From positions 1 to 36,032 of the forward strand of contig JAQGAU010000175.1 of assembly GCA_034698045.1 (NCBI GenBank): a DNA stretch of 36,032 bases. Direction: 5' to 3'. The notes under the pieces were generated by a model. The model was not told the origin of the DNA. It worked only from the letters and a program-made list of their open reading frames with translations, and did no database searches. Positions 9,401 to 18,600 of the stretch are shown here, in pieces. A program made the translations under genes and the position numbers. The first letter of the stretch is position 1, and the number at the start of each line of letters is the position of its first letter. Source of the stretch: Paramacrobiotus richtersi (taxonomy: Eukaryota > Tardigrada > Eutardigrada > Parachela > Macrobiotidae).

Positions 9401-10950
9401 CATGCAGTTAGGGCCCATGCAGTACTGTATGGGCCGTGCTAAAGGCAAGCATCAATAATTGCCCAGTTTATCTGGCTTGCTTTCCTGCTGCCCCGGCAAG
9501 TCGAAGAGAAATTACGCTATTGCACTCACAATTACGAATTCTGTCTCTTAATTATTCAGATACGAGTTCGCATTTTACTATCCGTAGATATTTTAAGCGG
9601 ACGAACAGTGGTTCACTTTCACATGGCAAAATTTGCACAACTATCGGATGCGCTAAAGTCTGAACGGAAGTTTGTTTGTAGTTTTTGGATTGTTTGTTGA
9701 CCTAAATTGTTTAGCTTGTTTTCCATACAGCTTGTTGATCGGAAGGATTGGTATTATAATTAAATCAATACGTATACCATCAAGCTTGTGTTATGTCGTA
9801 AAATGTTACAAAACACTATACAAAGAATTACGTCATTTCTTCTTGAGCGGAAACGGGACGAAACTGACCGCTGCAAAACCATTAGTAATAAAAACATGTA
9901 ATGTTACGAGAGGAATGGTGCAGTACTGATTTACATGCATGCATAACCTGCTGTGGTATTCAGTCAACAAGAAAACTACAACAAGTTTTGCCGCGCGCGC
10001 CAGTTTTGCTTGCCACCTCATTTTCTTGCAATAATGAATGGAGTGTGCCGAGTAATAACAGTTAACCAATGTACTGTCTGCAAGCTCAAATTATTTTAAC
10101 TGATGTTGGGCTTCCGGTGCTATGGACTTAACGTTGAAAAAAGCTATTGGTCAGAAAGATTTCGGTTACTGTTCCGGTTTGAGCTGAGCAAATAAACGAA
10201 AACTATCATTTTTTGCACGAATTTTCCGCTGTTCAATGACGAAATAGTCCGATGGCTTCGCGCTACGCGCGCTATTGTCCATGTTCAATTAAGTCATCGT
10301 AAGGACACCTTTTGTACGTGTCGAGTCCAAAAAAGAGTTTTACGATAACGAGGTATCGCTGTTAAAGTCAAATAAACACAAAAATTTGCAAAAAATATTA
10401 GAATTAACGAGAACGGATGACTGACAGACTGCGGCAAGCAAAGTTAAAGCGATTTCAGGCAAATAGTTTTATTTACTTCCCGTTGGGTTTCTGGGTTCTC
10501 GGATTTGTAGTGCCCCTCCCGCCCAGATGAGTTAAATTCGCCCATGGCAAAATGGCCGTTTGAGAGAATGCATCACCCCTTTTAATTCACCCCTGGTGTT
10601 AATTTTATGTTTGTTGCTTTTTCGGTATCAAAAGTTTAAACTTTTTTTAGTGCTAATATTACAATTGATTCAAATCTCCAATGAAGTGGCGCAGCACATA
10701 CAGCATGTAGTGCAGTGTTGGAAGTTACTGGCTGGAACTTTTCCAGCCGGTACGAAATTTCTACAGGGTTATGATCCGAGATCTCCTAATAATAAACCGA
10801 GTCCTACATTGTACTAGAATGAAAACTTGATTTATATAATTATATCTTGATGGTCTTTTCGTACGCTTTGTCGGCTGCTCAGAATTCGCTCGGTCTACAA
10901 GCACGAAAGAATGAAGTGCTTTACCTGCTTTTGTTACATTTCAGAATTAA
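6401..10950. other. 4.5-kb stretch with no recognised gene
   Basis: Only short frames without recognisable domains are present. A possible tyrosine-recombinase-like scrap occurs near 8896-9096 (DPVGALQNYLAFRASKS); I do not trust it. Local structures are a TATAAA at 8031-8036, the direct repeat AAAGGGGGGAGTATTG (near 9195 and 9244), and a hairpin at 9386-9447. No exon chain, tRNA or snRNA was recognised. Confidence 0.45.
9386..9447. repeat. Hairpin with direct terminal repeats
   Basis: GCACGGCCCATGCAGT (9393-9408) pairs with ACTGTATGGGCCGTGC (9424-9439), 15 of 16 positions, around a 15-base loop. The arms are enclosed by a 10-base direct repeat GCTAAAGGCA (9386-9395 and 9438-9447), and GCCCATGCAGT is repeated inside the loop. 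Confidence 0.7.
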
Positions 10951-10959
10951 AAACAAATA

Positions 10960-11712
10960 ATTCAACAAAACAAATAACCATTAAGACAAATATGGAATCA
11001 AAAATTAAATATGGAAACCTAAACCATTTAAAAAAATCCTAAATTAAACAAAGGGTAGATTAATTAAGGTGCATTAAACAGACTTATTAGAAAGAAATAT
11101 TTTACAGATCTACAGTATCCGTCCTGCTAGTGACAGTTCTGTCTTCGCAGCGAGAAGTCTTCCTAGTCCTCAGCAACATCCGGCCGGAGCCAACTGACTT
11201 CAGGCCGCCAGGCCCTGTTGGTGCTGACCTCGCAGCTGGACGGCGACAAGACCTGCACCTTCCACATCCTCCTTGACCGCCGTCAGCAGAAACGTAGCAA
11301 ATGTCTTCAGATGTCACCATTCCGTGAACGCACGCGTTTGATGTACGAACAATGACCTTTCTTCTTCGCTCCAGGCTAGTCCGCGCCAGCAGCATCGCGC
11401 TATGCGGCACAATGTGCAGCGCGTCACTCAGGCTCCCTGTCGTCCATGTAAACTAACAGAGCCAACGAGGTGCTCCGCCGCCAGACCCGAGCGGGCCCAG
11501 CGAACTTGTTTTTTCGATTCCGAGCAATCAGCGTGGACTTATTAGGAAAAACCCAGCCACAACCAAAGAACTGTACAACGCAAGATAATTTAGCTGATGT
11601 GGCTTTTGCAGTAATGTGAGTTGTGAACTAATGTTAATACTAAGCACATGGAACATTCGTCAACCATATGCACGCTCGAGCTTTAGCAGCGACCAGAACC
11701 AGTGACAATCTC
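10960..11712 (-). other. Conserved 3' flank of receptor unit 3
   Basis: This is the unit 3 counterpart of 3810-5027 without the retrotransposon insertion: AAACAAATAACCATTAAGAC at 10968-10987 is the intact target site. Blocks at about 11100-11300 match units 1, 2 and 4. The left edge of similarity is near 10950; the tail segment seen in units 1, 2 and 4 was not found here. Confidence 0.6.
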
Positions 11713-11826
11713 TTATTGAGGAATAAGCCCCTTGATACGGCTTGGCAGACACCTCACAGCCTTCTGCAGATTTCCCACAGCCAGAATGAAGATAACGGGA
11801 TCAGCCGATGGCTGTATGCTGCACAC

Positions 11827-11846
11827 GTGTCGTGTCGTGTCGTGTC
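11827..11846. repeat. (GTGTC)4 microsatellite at a frameshift
   Basis: Four GTGTC units sit between the TM6 and TM7 codons of the unit 3 pseudogene; units 2 and 4 lack them. The reading frame of the receptor changes here. Confidence 0.85.
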
Positions 11847-11962
11847 GAAGATCCAGAAGTAGTCGGGCATCGTGAGGTCCGGTATCAGCGTCGTCAGCAA
11901 GAATTCCGACATGGTTGGCAACCAGGCTAAACATGCGCACATCGAGAACAATGCCAAGAGGG

Positions 11963-12008
11963 CCAGAGCCTTCCAATGACCAATGACCAATGACCAGAGC
12001 CTTCCAAT
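11963..12008. repeat. 31-bp duplication with (CCAATGA)3 at a frameshift
   Basis: CCAGAGCCTTCCAAT occurs at 11963-11977 and again at 11994-12008, and three CCAATGA units lie at 11973-11993. Units 2 and 4 lack the extra copy. The length is not a multiple of three, and the receptor frame shifts here. Confidence 0.85.
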
Positions 12009-12829
12009 TTTCGAGGGCGCGCAGGATGTGCAACGGACGCTTGACCCGCCGATTTAGAAGCAGCAGTACCCGGTGGATCAGCCTCACGCTGGACCATCTC
12101 CACTCGATTATTTCTCATTCGAACTTGTTTAGTGATAGCAACGACTGGATAAACGGCTATTTCTACGCATTCCGGGATCAGATAGAAGACAACAAGTACG
12201 GCTGTTGTGTAAGCGATTTGTTTTTGGGTATTCATTGTACAATTAAACCCATTTTCCGCAAGAGGTTGTCGGTAGAGGAGTGTGTCCAGCACCCATAACG
12301 GGAGAATGCCGAGATACGGTACCACCCAGACGGTGCCGCACAGAATGCAGGCCAGCCGCTTTGAGTGTCGTTGGCGATACGAGAGGGGATAGATAATGGC
12401 CCACATTCGGCAACAAGCAATCACGAGATATTGGTTTTGTACTGCAGCAGTAGTCACATATACAAAGAACATGAATGCGGAGCACAAAACTTCACCATCA
12501 ATAAACATGCCGTCAGCCATAGTAGCCCGGATGGCGAAGATGGTCGCTGGTAGTTGGACCACATTTGCGCAGGCCTGACTCAGTACGTACGTGTTAAAGG
12601 GCGTTCGAAGTTTGCGGTCACTGGCTAGCAACAGGACCAGGAATGCGCTTAACAGCATAGCGGAACAGACGAAAAAAGTTTCGAAGACTGCGATCGGCGT
12701 CCAGCGTAAGGTCACGTTGTTGGTCAGAGTCAGGTTGTCGAAGGTCTTGTTGATGACTTGCTACGCATCGGCTTTAACTGCCGCAGCCATGGCATTGCTA
12801 CTATTTTCGTGTTTATGTGGCGGGCGTGC

Positions 12830-12847
12830 TATTAAAGGTCAACCAAT
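12830..12847 (-). promoter_or_regulatory. Conserved upstream block of receptor unit 3
   Basis: The + strand reads TATTAAAGGTCAACCAAT, 40-57 bases before the ancestral ATG, the same block as in the other units. Confidence 0.45.
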
Positions 12848-12947
12848 GTAGCAGATATGTGGCAATCTGTTTAGCGGTAGGGACAGCGGTGAAAACATGC
12901 ATGCGTAAAACGCATGAATGAACACGAATTGGCTCTTCTAAACTGTA

Positions 12948-12972
12948 CTGTACGCGCCCGCGCAAATGGGTC
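12948..12972 (+). repeat. Left terminal inverted repeat of MITE
   Basis: A 25-bp arm, perfect inverted copy of 13525-13549, preceded by TA. Confidence 0.9.
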
Positions 12973-13524
12973 ACTTTACGGCCCTACCGTTCATAATCCC
13001 CCAGTGGGCACTGTATAGCGGAAAATGACAGCCATAGCCCCCAATGCTTTGGCAGTACCTTCGCAACTCCACGCTCCCTGTTCTGCTTTTTTCACATATC
13101 GTCAAACTGATGCGGTTTCCTTTGTTTTCGACCAAAATTCTCGATCGATGGAGCAAACGAAAGAGAAAAATTTTGTGGATATTCTGATACCAAAAGTATT
13201 CTAGTTTCTTGCTGCAGAAAAGGGACGCGACTGTTTCAAGAGAGTATGGGCTCTCGCAGCATGCTGGAAGACCCGTACTACTCTGAAACGCGCGTGTCAT
13301 CCTTCAGGATCCAGAAACTTGCGTTCTATTGGTACCACAATACTTCCAAAATGTTGCTCTTTCCTTAGCTTCGTCTATCAAGAATTATGGTGCAAAACAG
13401 AAGCAACGGCAGCACCTTGACGATCAGCAAAAAAAAGCAAAACCGGAGCGTGGAGTTGCGAAGGTACTTTCCCAACGCCACTCAGTTGCAGAGTTGGCGA
13501 TAAGTTACGTACACCTCGCTCTGC

Positions 13525-13549
13525 GACCCATTTGCGCGGGCGCGTACAG
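13525..13549 (-). repeat. Right terminal inverted repeat of MITE
   Basis: A 25-bp arm, perfect inverted copy of 12948-12972, followed by TA. Confidence 0.9.
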
Positions 13550-13551
13550 TA

Positions 13552-13990
13552 ACTGGTGAAAACCTTCGCGGTAGTAACTTTAATTGTGACGCTGTAGACT
13601 GCATGGTAGAGAATGATGGGGACACATTTAAGGGCCAAGTTTGTAAAAATTCCACAGTTCCAGACTGCAAATGAGTGATCATCGTGGGCAAGTGCCTATA
13701 TCGTTCGCTTATGCAGCCATATTTCAAGAGACAGTCCTGAGAAATTAATCCTCTTTGTAGTTTGCAGAAACATCCGCTCAACGGATACAACGTTCAGGAT
13801 TGGGGACAATCAAATATTGGTTACGGTTGTTCATGTTTCATAATCATATTTTTCTATGTACGACTACGAACACAAAGATGAAAATTAATTTCATATCGCG
13901 GATGGCAGCGGAGTTGCCGCACCCACGACCGGAGATTCGTAACGGCCAGTGTGTCGGAGGCGACGAAGATCCGGTAAGATACTGATTATT
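13552..13990 (-). other. Conserved 5' flank of receptor unit 3 (distal part)
   Basis: This continues the flank interrupted by the MITE and aligns with 17310-17790 of unit 4: AAAATTCCACAGTTCCAGA, CAGTCCTGAG, TTTGCAGAAACATCCGCTC, ATTGGGGAC and the GCGGATGGCAGCGGAGTTGC block. The last block reads on + as a short exon-like frame (see the separate entry at 17674). Confidence 0.55.
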
Positions 13991-15240
13991 TCTATTACTA
14001 TTACCTATTACTGTTATTCAAACTAATTAATTGGTTACTGTTACTGATCAGAATCAGTGATCAGAAGAGACGTGTCAGGAGGTCAGGGACTCCGGGGACT
14101 GTTGCTGTCAAACAGGACATGTTTGTCAGGGCCAGTTTATCTTGCTGCATGCTAGGTTTTCTTACGGCACACCGCATCCGGCATCGTCCTGCTAAAAGCA
14201 ATGGAAACGTGATTAATTGCAAATCGAGAGCCAAAATGGCAGAGTTGACAAGTGAAAACATGCAAATACTTTCATATCGTAATTTCCTTCACGAACTATC
14301 GCAATCGTCGTTTGTGAATACACTACTGACAAAAATCTTTATTATAAAAAATGTCTGCTATGGTCGATCGTCTTCCGATTTCTATGTTGCTGCAGTACCG
14401 CATTGGTACTTTCCTCTTTGCAGTCCGTACTCCTGCAGTACTCGCTTAGCCTTCCGAACCATGCCTACAATGGTGAATTCTAGCTAATCTGAAACAGAAA
14501 TATTGAGATCAGAATTTTCAACATATGACAGCAGCCAAATTTTTCGCGTAAAAAACCTAACCGAATGCAATACCCATTATCAGGGGTATTCTTGTACTTT
14601 TCCAAGTTTCTGATGTTCCAGTTGGAAATATTCTGGTCCATGATATTTGTCTGATTGTCTGTTGTGACTGCTCTTCTTCGTTTCCTGTAGTCTCCACCGA
14701 AACCGTGCATTGTTGACATTTAAATCAGAGAAGCATTACCAGCAACTATGCGTCACCTACTGTACGTATATACATAAATTGGCAGAGTTATCATATAATT
14801 CTCAGAGACAAGAGCCTCGGAAAAGCGCCAAAGAACATCAAAATTAACCACAATATAAGCTAGAACTTATTATAGACGATCTGTACGAATTTTTCTTTAC
14901 AAAGGTGACTGCTGGTGGCGGCCGCGACGTCCTGGAGCTCCAACTGACTAAAATTCAGCACCTTCTGGTGACCAGTGATGGTCAAACGGCGGCGCTGCTG
15001 GCAATCCTATATTTTCGATCATGTCTCTATCATTTGCAATTTAGAAAAGGTTATGATAATGATTACGCAGCGGTTAGACAAAAGCACTCCATGTTGGTCT
15101 TTTGTAAGACATCGTCGTTGGTTGGTTCAAGGTAGGGCTGGCACCGTGACGGAGGCCCGCAGCCGCCTTTGCTAACCCGGCATTCTTCTGAAATACTCGA
15201 TTTTTGCCAAATAAAATCATTCAGAAAAAGAGGGCAACGG
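13991..15240. other. Intergenic, no gene recognised
   Basis: A 76-codon + frame at 14905-15135 (LELQLTKIQHLLVTSDGQTA) has exon-like composition and sits next to a G/C-rich patch, but I recognise no family. About 14652-14815 resembles 19425-19565 (see the repeat entries). Confidence 0.4.
14652..14815. repeat. Diverged dispersed repeat, copy A
   Basis: This shares ordered short blocks with 19425-19565: GATTGTCT, GTTTCC, CGAAAC, GATTTAA-type, CAGAGAAGCAT/CAGAAATATC, ACCAGCAACT/ACCAGAAACT, GCGTCAC/GTGTCAC, GTATAT, and AGAGTTATCA/AGAGCTATCA. Divergence is high, so this is a judgement by eye. Confidence 0.35.
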
Positions 15241-15244
15241 TGCC

Positions 15245-15484
15245 TTACTGAACCTCACTGGAAGCCGCCACCCGTATCATAGCATTGCACCCTCCAAAGC
15301 ACGGTCGACCAGTCATCCAGTTGCAGTGTCGCCCGTCACCCAAGTAATAATTTGTCGGAATAATTAATCTGCACAAAACATCAAAGGTGGTGCGAGACCA
15401 GGTGTGCGCAGACGCCTGATATTTATCGAATGCGGAGCACTTGGTCAGTGCAATGCTGGAAGAAAGCAGCTCTACCATAAACAA
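15245..15484 (-). pseudogene. Conserved tail segment of unit 4
   Basis: A minus-strand frame contains SSSIALTKCSAFDKYQASAH and TTFDVLCRLIIP, similar to the unit 2 tail at 3476-3697 and to a shorter piece in unit 1. It lies at the same place in the unit, downstream of the receptor 3' flank. No product is recognised. Confidence 0.4.
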
Positions 15485-15519
15485 GTTTGTTATTACGACG
15501 AATTTCTAATAGAGATAGA

Positions 15520-16107
15520 AACAAACAAATAAGCATTAAACAAAAAGTCAAATGCGGAAAATGAAAACACTTTAAAGAATCCTAAATTAAACATTAAGGG
15601 TGAACTGAAAGGCAAAGTAGCTCGACAAATAAATCAAAAAATAAATATTTGGTGGATCCATCCGTCCAGTTAGTGACAGTTCTCTGTCTTTGCAGTGAGA
15701 AGCCTTCTTAGTCCTCAGCAACATCACTCGACCGTCGTCAGCAGAAACGTAGGAAATGTCTTCACATGTCACCATTTCGCACTCGTTTGATGAACTATAA
15801 CAGTGACCTTCCTCTTCCGCTTCTGGCAAGTGCGCACCAGCAACATCGCTATGCGGCACATTGTCCTGTGTGTCACTCAGGTGACCAGGTCCCCCGTATT
15901 GATCATGTCTGCCAGCAGTGCCGACGAGGTACTCCGCCGCCTGCCCAAAGACGGCCCAGAGAACTTGTGCTTTTTTTGTTTCCAGCGATCAGTGTGAGCT
16001 TGTTATGAAAAAACTACAGCAAAAGAACTGTAATAGTTTGGTTGATTTAGTAATGTAAAGTGTAAACTAATGTTTAAATGTTAGTACTAATGGCACAAAG
16101 ATCTCTT
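15520..16107 (-). other. Conserved 3' flank of receptor unit 4
   Basis: This aligns with units 2 and 3 and has the empty retrotransposon site at 15523-15541. A deletion has removed part of the block between about 15720 and 15730. On + an exon-like piece reads ADEVLRRLPKDGPENL near 15916-15963; unit 2 has GPENFSFFRFQ and unit 3 ANEVLRRQTRAGPANL at the same place. Confidence 0.55.
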
Positions 16108-17149
16108 TTATTGACGAAGAATCCTCTTAATACGGCTCGGCAGACACCACACAGCCTTCCGCAGATTTCCCAAAGCCAGTATGAAGATCACAGGATCGGC
16201 CGACGGTTGTATGTTGTACACGGTCGTTGCGAAGGTCCAGACGTACTCGGCAACCACGAGGTCCGGGATCAGCGTCGTCAACAAGTAAATCACGGCCAGC
16301 GGCAACCAGCCTACACATGCGCATACCGAGAGCAATGCCAAGAGGGCCAGACCAGAGCAGTCCAATGGTCGAGAGCGTGAGCAAGGCGCTTGACCCGTCG
16401 ATCTTGAAGCAGCAGTACCCAATGGAGCAGCCTCACGTGCGACCATCACCACTCTGTTGTTTCTCCTTCGAACATTTTTCATGATAGCAACTCTGGGAAA
16501 ACTGAAATTTCTACGCAAATGGGGATTAGAATGAACACAATAATCATGGCTGTTGTATAAACGACCTCTTTCTGGGTATTTACTATACAGACAAACCCGT
16601 TTTCTGCAAGAGGTTGTCGGTAGAGCAGCGTATCCAGCAGCCATAACGGGAGAATGGTAAAATGCGGGCCCACCCAGACGATGCCGCAGAGAATGCACGC
16701 CAGCCGCTTAGAGTGTCGCTCGCGGTAAGAGATGGGAAAAAGATGGCCCACATTCGACAACAGGCAATCACAAGATGTTGGTTGTACACAGCAGAGGAAG
16801 TCACAAATACAACGAACGTGTTTACTGAGCAGGCGATTTCACCATCAATAAACACGCCGTCAGCCATGGCGGTCCTGATGTCTAAGATGGTCGGGGGAAG
16901 TTGGGCCAGGTTGGCGCAGGCCTGACTGAGGATATACATGTTAAAGGGCGTTCGAATTTCACGGTCACTGGCTAGTAGCAGGACCAGGAACACGTTTAAA
17001 AGGAACGTGGAAAAGACGAAAAAGGTGTCGAGGATTGCGGTTGGTGTCCAGTGTGAGGTCACGTTCCGGTAGGAGTCGCTGGTAAGGGTCAGGTTGTCGA
17101 AGGTCTTGTTGATGACTTGCCACGCATCGAGTTTGACTGCCTCAGTCAT
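16108..17149 (-). pseudogene. GPCR pseudogene (unit 4): two single-base deletions
   Basis: The ATG at 17149 begins MTEAVKLDAWQVINKTFDNL. The frame is normal through TM1-TM3 (RTPFNMYILSQACANL, CCRMWAIFFP). A one-base deletion near 16735-16745 (GGGAAAAAGATGG against GGGATAGATAATGG in units 2 and 3) shifts the frame. TM4-TM5 continue in the second frame (SYRERHSKRLACILCGIVWV to ISVFPELL). A second one-base deletion near 16472-16505 shifts it again, and the third loop, TM6 (LALLALLSVCACVGWLP), TM7 (QPSADPVIFILALGNL) and the end RILRQ follow. If the bases are right, the copy is dead. It is younger in decay than unit 3, and assembly error at one of the two sites cannot be excluded. Confidence 0.85.
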
Positions 17150-17191
17150 GGTTGTGGTAGTAATATTTTCGTGTTTGTTTGACGGGCGTGC

Positions 17192-17209
17192 TATTAAAGG
17201 TCACCCAAT
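17192..17209 (-). promoter_or_regulatory. Conserved upstream block of receptor unit 4
   Basis: The + strand reads TATTAAAGGTCACCCAAT, identical to the unit 2 block and 43-60 bases before the ATG. Confidence 0.5.
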
Positions 17210-17870
17210 CTGGCGTCGATGTTACGGTTATGTCAGTCTTTTTTCCTGTAAGGGCTGAGATGAACAAGTGTATGCGAACTTAACTGTGTCTCCTTCAGCG
17301 TGAGCGGTGAGCAATTTCCCGGCAGTAACGTTAACGTTAATTGTTGACGCTGTACAGTAAACTGCCTCGTGGAGAACGATGGGAAAACATTAACGGGCCA
17401 AGTTTATAAAAATTCCAGAGTTCTAGACTGCAACTGGGTGATCATCGTGTGCAAATACCTTCGTCGTTCATTTGTGCATTAACTAGCATATTTTTCAAAG
17501 ACAGTCCTGAGGAATCCAATTTGCAAAAACATTCGCCCAAAAGATACCCAGTTCAGCATTGGGGACTAGCTATCCGTATTAATTTTGGTTACGATTGTTC
17601 ACGAGTCATAAGCTGTTTCATCGGAAATCATCCTGCAATAATTGCCGCGTTATTTTGGCACAAATACAAACATGAATCGTCATATGGCGGATGGCAGCGC
17701 AGTTGCTGCAAGCACGGCCGGATCTTCGGAGCACTACAGAAATGTAAATGTGCTGGAAGCGACGGACATACGTATACACTCGTATCATAAACGGTGTAAT
17801 TATTTTGTTATTGCAATAAATATGGGCAAAACAAGACTAATCAATAAAAGTGCTCAACTAGCTTGAAAAT
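17210..17870 (-). other. Conserved 5' flank of receptor unit 4
   Basis: This aligns with 13552-13990 of unit 3 and, more weakly, with 1519-2030. It holds no receptor coding sequence. The conserved block around 17674-17770 could be a small + strand exon. Confidence 0.5.
17674..17866 (+). other. Small exon-like + strand frame in the 5' flank
   Basis: From an ATG at 17674 the frame reads MNRHMADGSAVAASTAGSSE and stays open to 17866. The related block in unit 3 (13895-13950) reads ADGSGVAAPTTGDS in the equivalent frame but then meets a stop; unit 1 keeps only GGATGGCAGCGCA. It may be the first exon of a divergent transcript sharing the receptor promoter region. No family is recognised, and a chance frame is equally likely. 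Confidence 0.25.
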
Positions 17871-17989
17871 GATTCTCGATCAAGAGGATTTCCAGAGAAT
17901 TTTTATTTTGAATATCTAGCACCGGACTTTTGCTTCCCGGTTGCGCACAATTCTTGGTGTCATACACTTCTCATTTCATCACATTTTTG

Positions 17990-18600
17990 TAATGTCCAAC
18001 ACTTGTACCACACGTACCGTATATCGTTGGACAATCGCTGGAAAACGACGCTGATTACTTCCAATCAAAGAATGAACGCAAGCGATAGATAAACAATTAA
18101 TGGAAGAACATCGGCAAGCGTGGCTTAGAACAACTTTCTGTTTTCCTTTGTAGTAAAATTCGTCTGGTAATTAAGGAACTGCTGCTTAATTTAGATAAAC
18201 AACATCTTGGAGACTTTCTTGGAGTTTATTTCATGAAGACAAGCCGTTTCTCCACACATTTAATTATATATTAGGATGCTTTATATATCAATAAATTCTT
18301 ACAGATTAAACTTAATTATATTTTATTAAGTCCGTTTAACCGCCATGGATTCATCGCATGTCAAATAATTTGTGGAAAAACAACCTCAAAGACAAGTGAG
18401 CAAAAAAGTGTAGAAAGAATGTATACTCGTACCACTCCACAGTAGCAATCCGTAAGTTGGCACGGACACCATACGAATCGGCAATGATCTTTAAATTGAA
18501 CAACTCCGTCAACAGAATACCGGCAAATCCTTTATGGTAAGCGAGCTGCGTCTAGCGCCACTGTCCGCGATGGTTCAGCCGCGGTCTTCGACGCCTCGCG
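17990..18600 (-). pseudogene. Degenerate duplicate of TMEM62 last exon and 3' flank
   Basis: From about 18427 to 18600 the sequence copies the last exon of TMEM62 (20107-20280): TCGTACCACTCCACAG, GGCACGGACACCAT, and the ILLTELFNLKIIADSYG coding run. It carries a TAG in place of a conserved tryptophan codon (RGQWR-stop-TQLAYH) and indels that change the C-terminal frame. The similarity extends downstream to about 17990, matching 19775 (ACTTGTACCACA and ATATCGTTGGA blocks). It is a partial tandem duplication with no coding capacity. Confidence 0.75.

Larger units (their letters stand above)
11713..12790 (-). pseudogene. GPCR pseudogene (unit 3): nonsense codon and two frameshifts
   Basis: The ancestral start is the ATG at 12790 (MAAAVKADA). 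Codon 10, tryptophan in the paralogues, is TAG (CTA on +, 12761-12763). From about 12745 the frame is otherwise good through TM1-TM5 (CCRMW kept, QKQIAYTTAVLVVF). In the loop before TM6, a 31-bp duplication with three CCAATGA units (11973-11993) shifts the frame. TM6 (LALLALFSMCACLAWLP) then reads in a second frame up to four GTGTC units (11827-11846). After these, TM7 (QPSADPVIFILAVGNL) and the end IKGLIPQ return in another frame. Three independent lesions make it very unlikely to give a receptor. Confidence 0.88.
12948..13549. mobile_element. 602-bp MITE with TA target duplication
   Basis: The element starts CTGTACGCGCCCGCGCAAAT (12948 onward) and ends with its exact reverse complement; the perfect terminal inverted repeats are 25 bp (12948-12972 and 13525-13549). 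TA flanks both ends (12946-12947 and 13550-13551). A second perfect inverted pair of 24 bp lies inside (13054-13077 and 13445-13468; GTACCTTCGCAACTCC core), extended by imperfect matches. No transposase is recognised, so it is non-autonomous. TA duplication points to a Tc1/mariner-type transposase, which is inference. It splits the 5' flank of receptor unit 3; unit 2 shows the empty TA at 6235-6236. Confidence 0.88.

Noticed and set aside
12971..13559. Frames inside the MITE as a transposase
   Set aside because: No DDE-type or helix-turn-helix features are visible, and the element is only 602 bp.
14905..15135. Exon-like + strand frame with LELQLTKIQHLLVTSDGQTA
   Set aside because: No family recognised, no partner exon, and not repeated in the other units. 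Left as intergenic.
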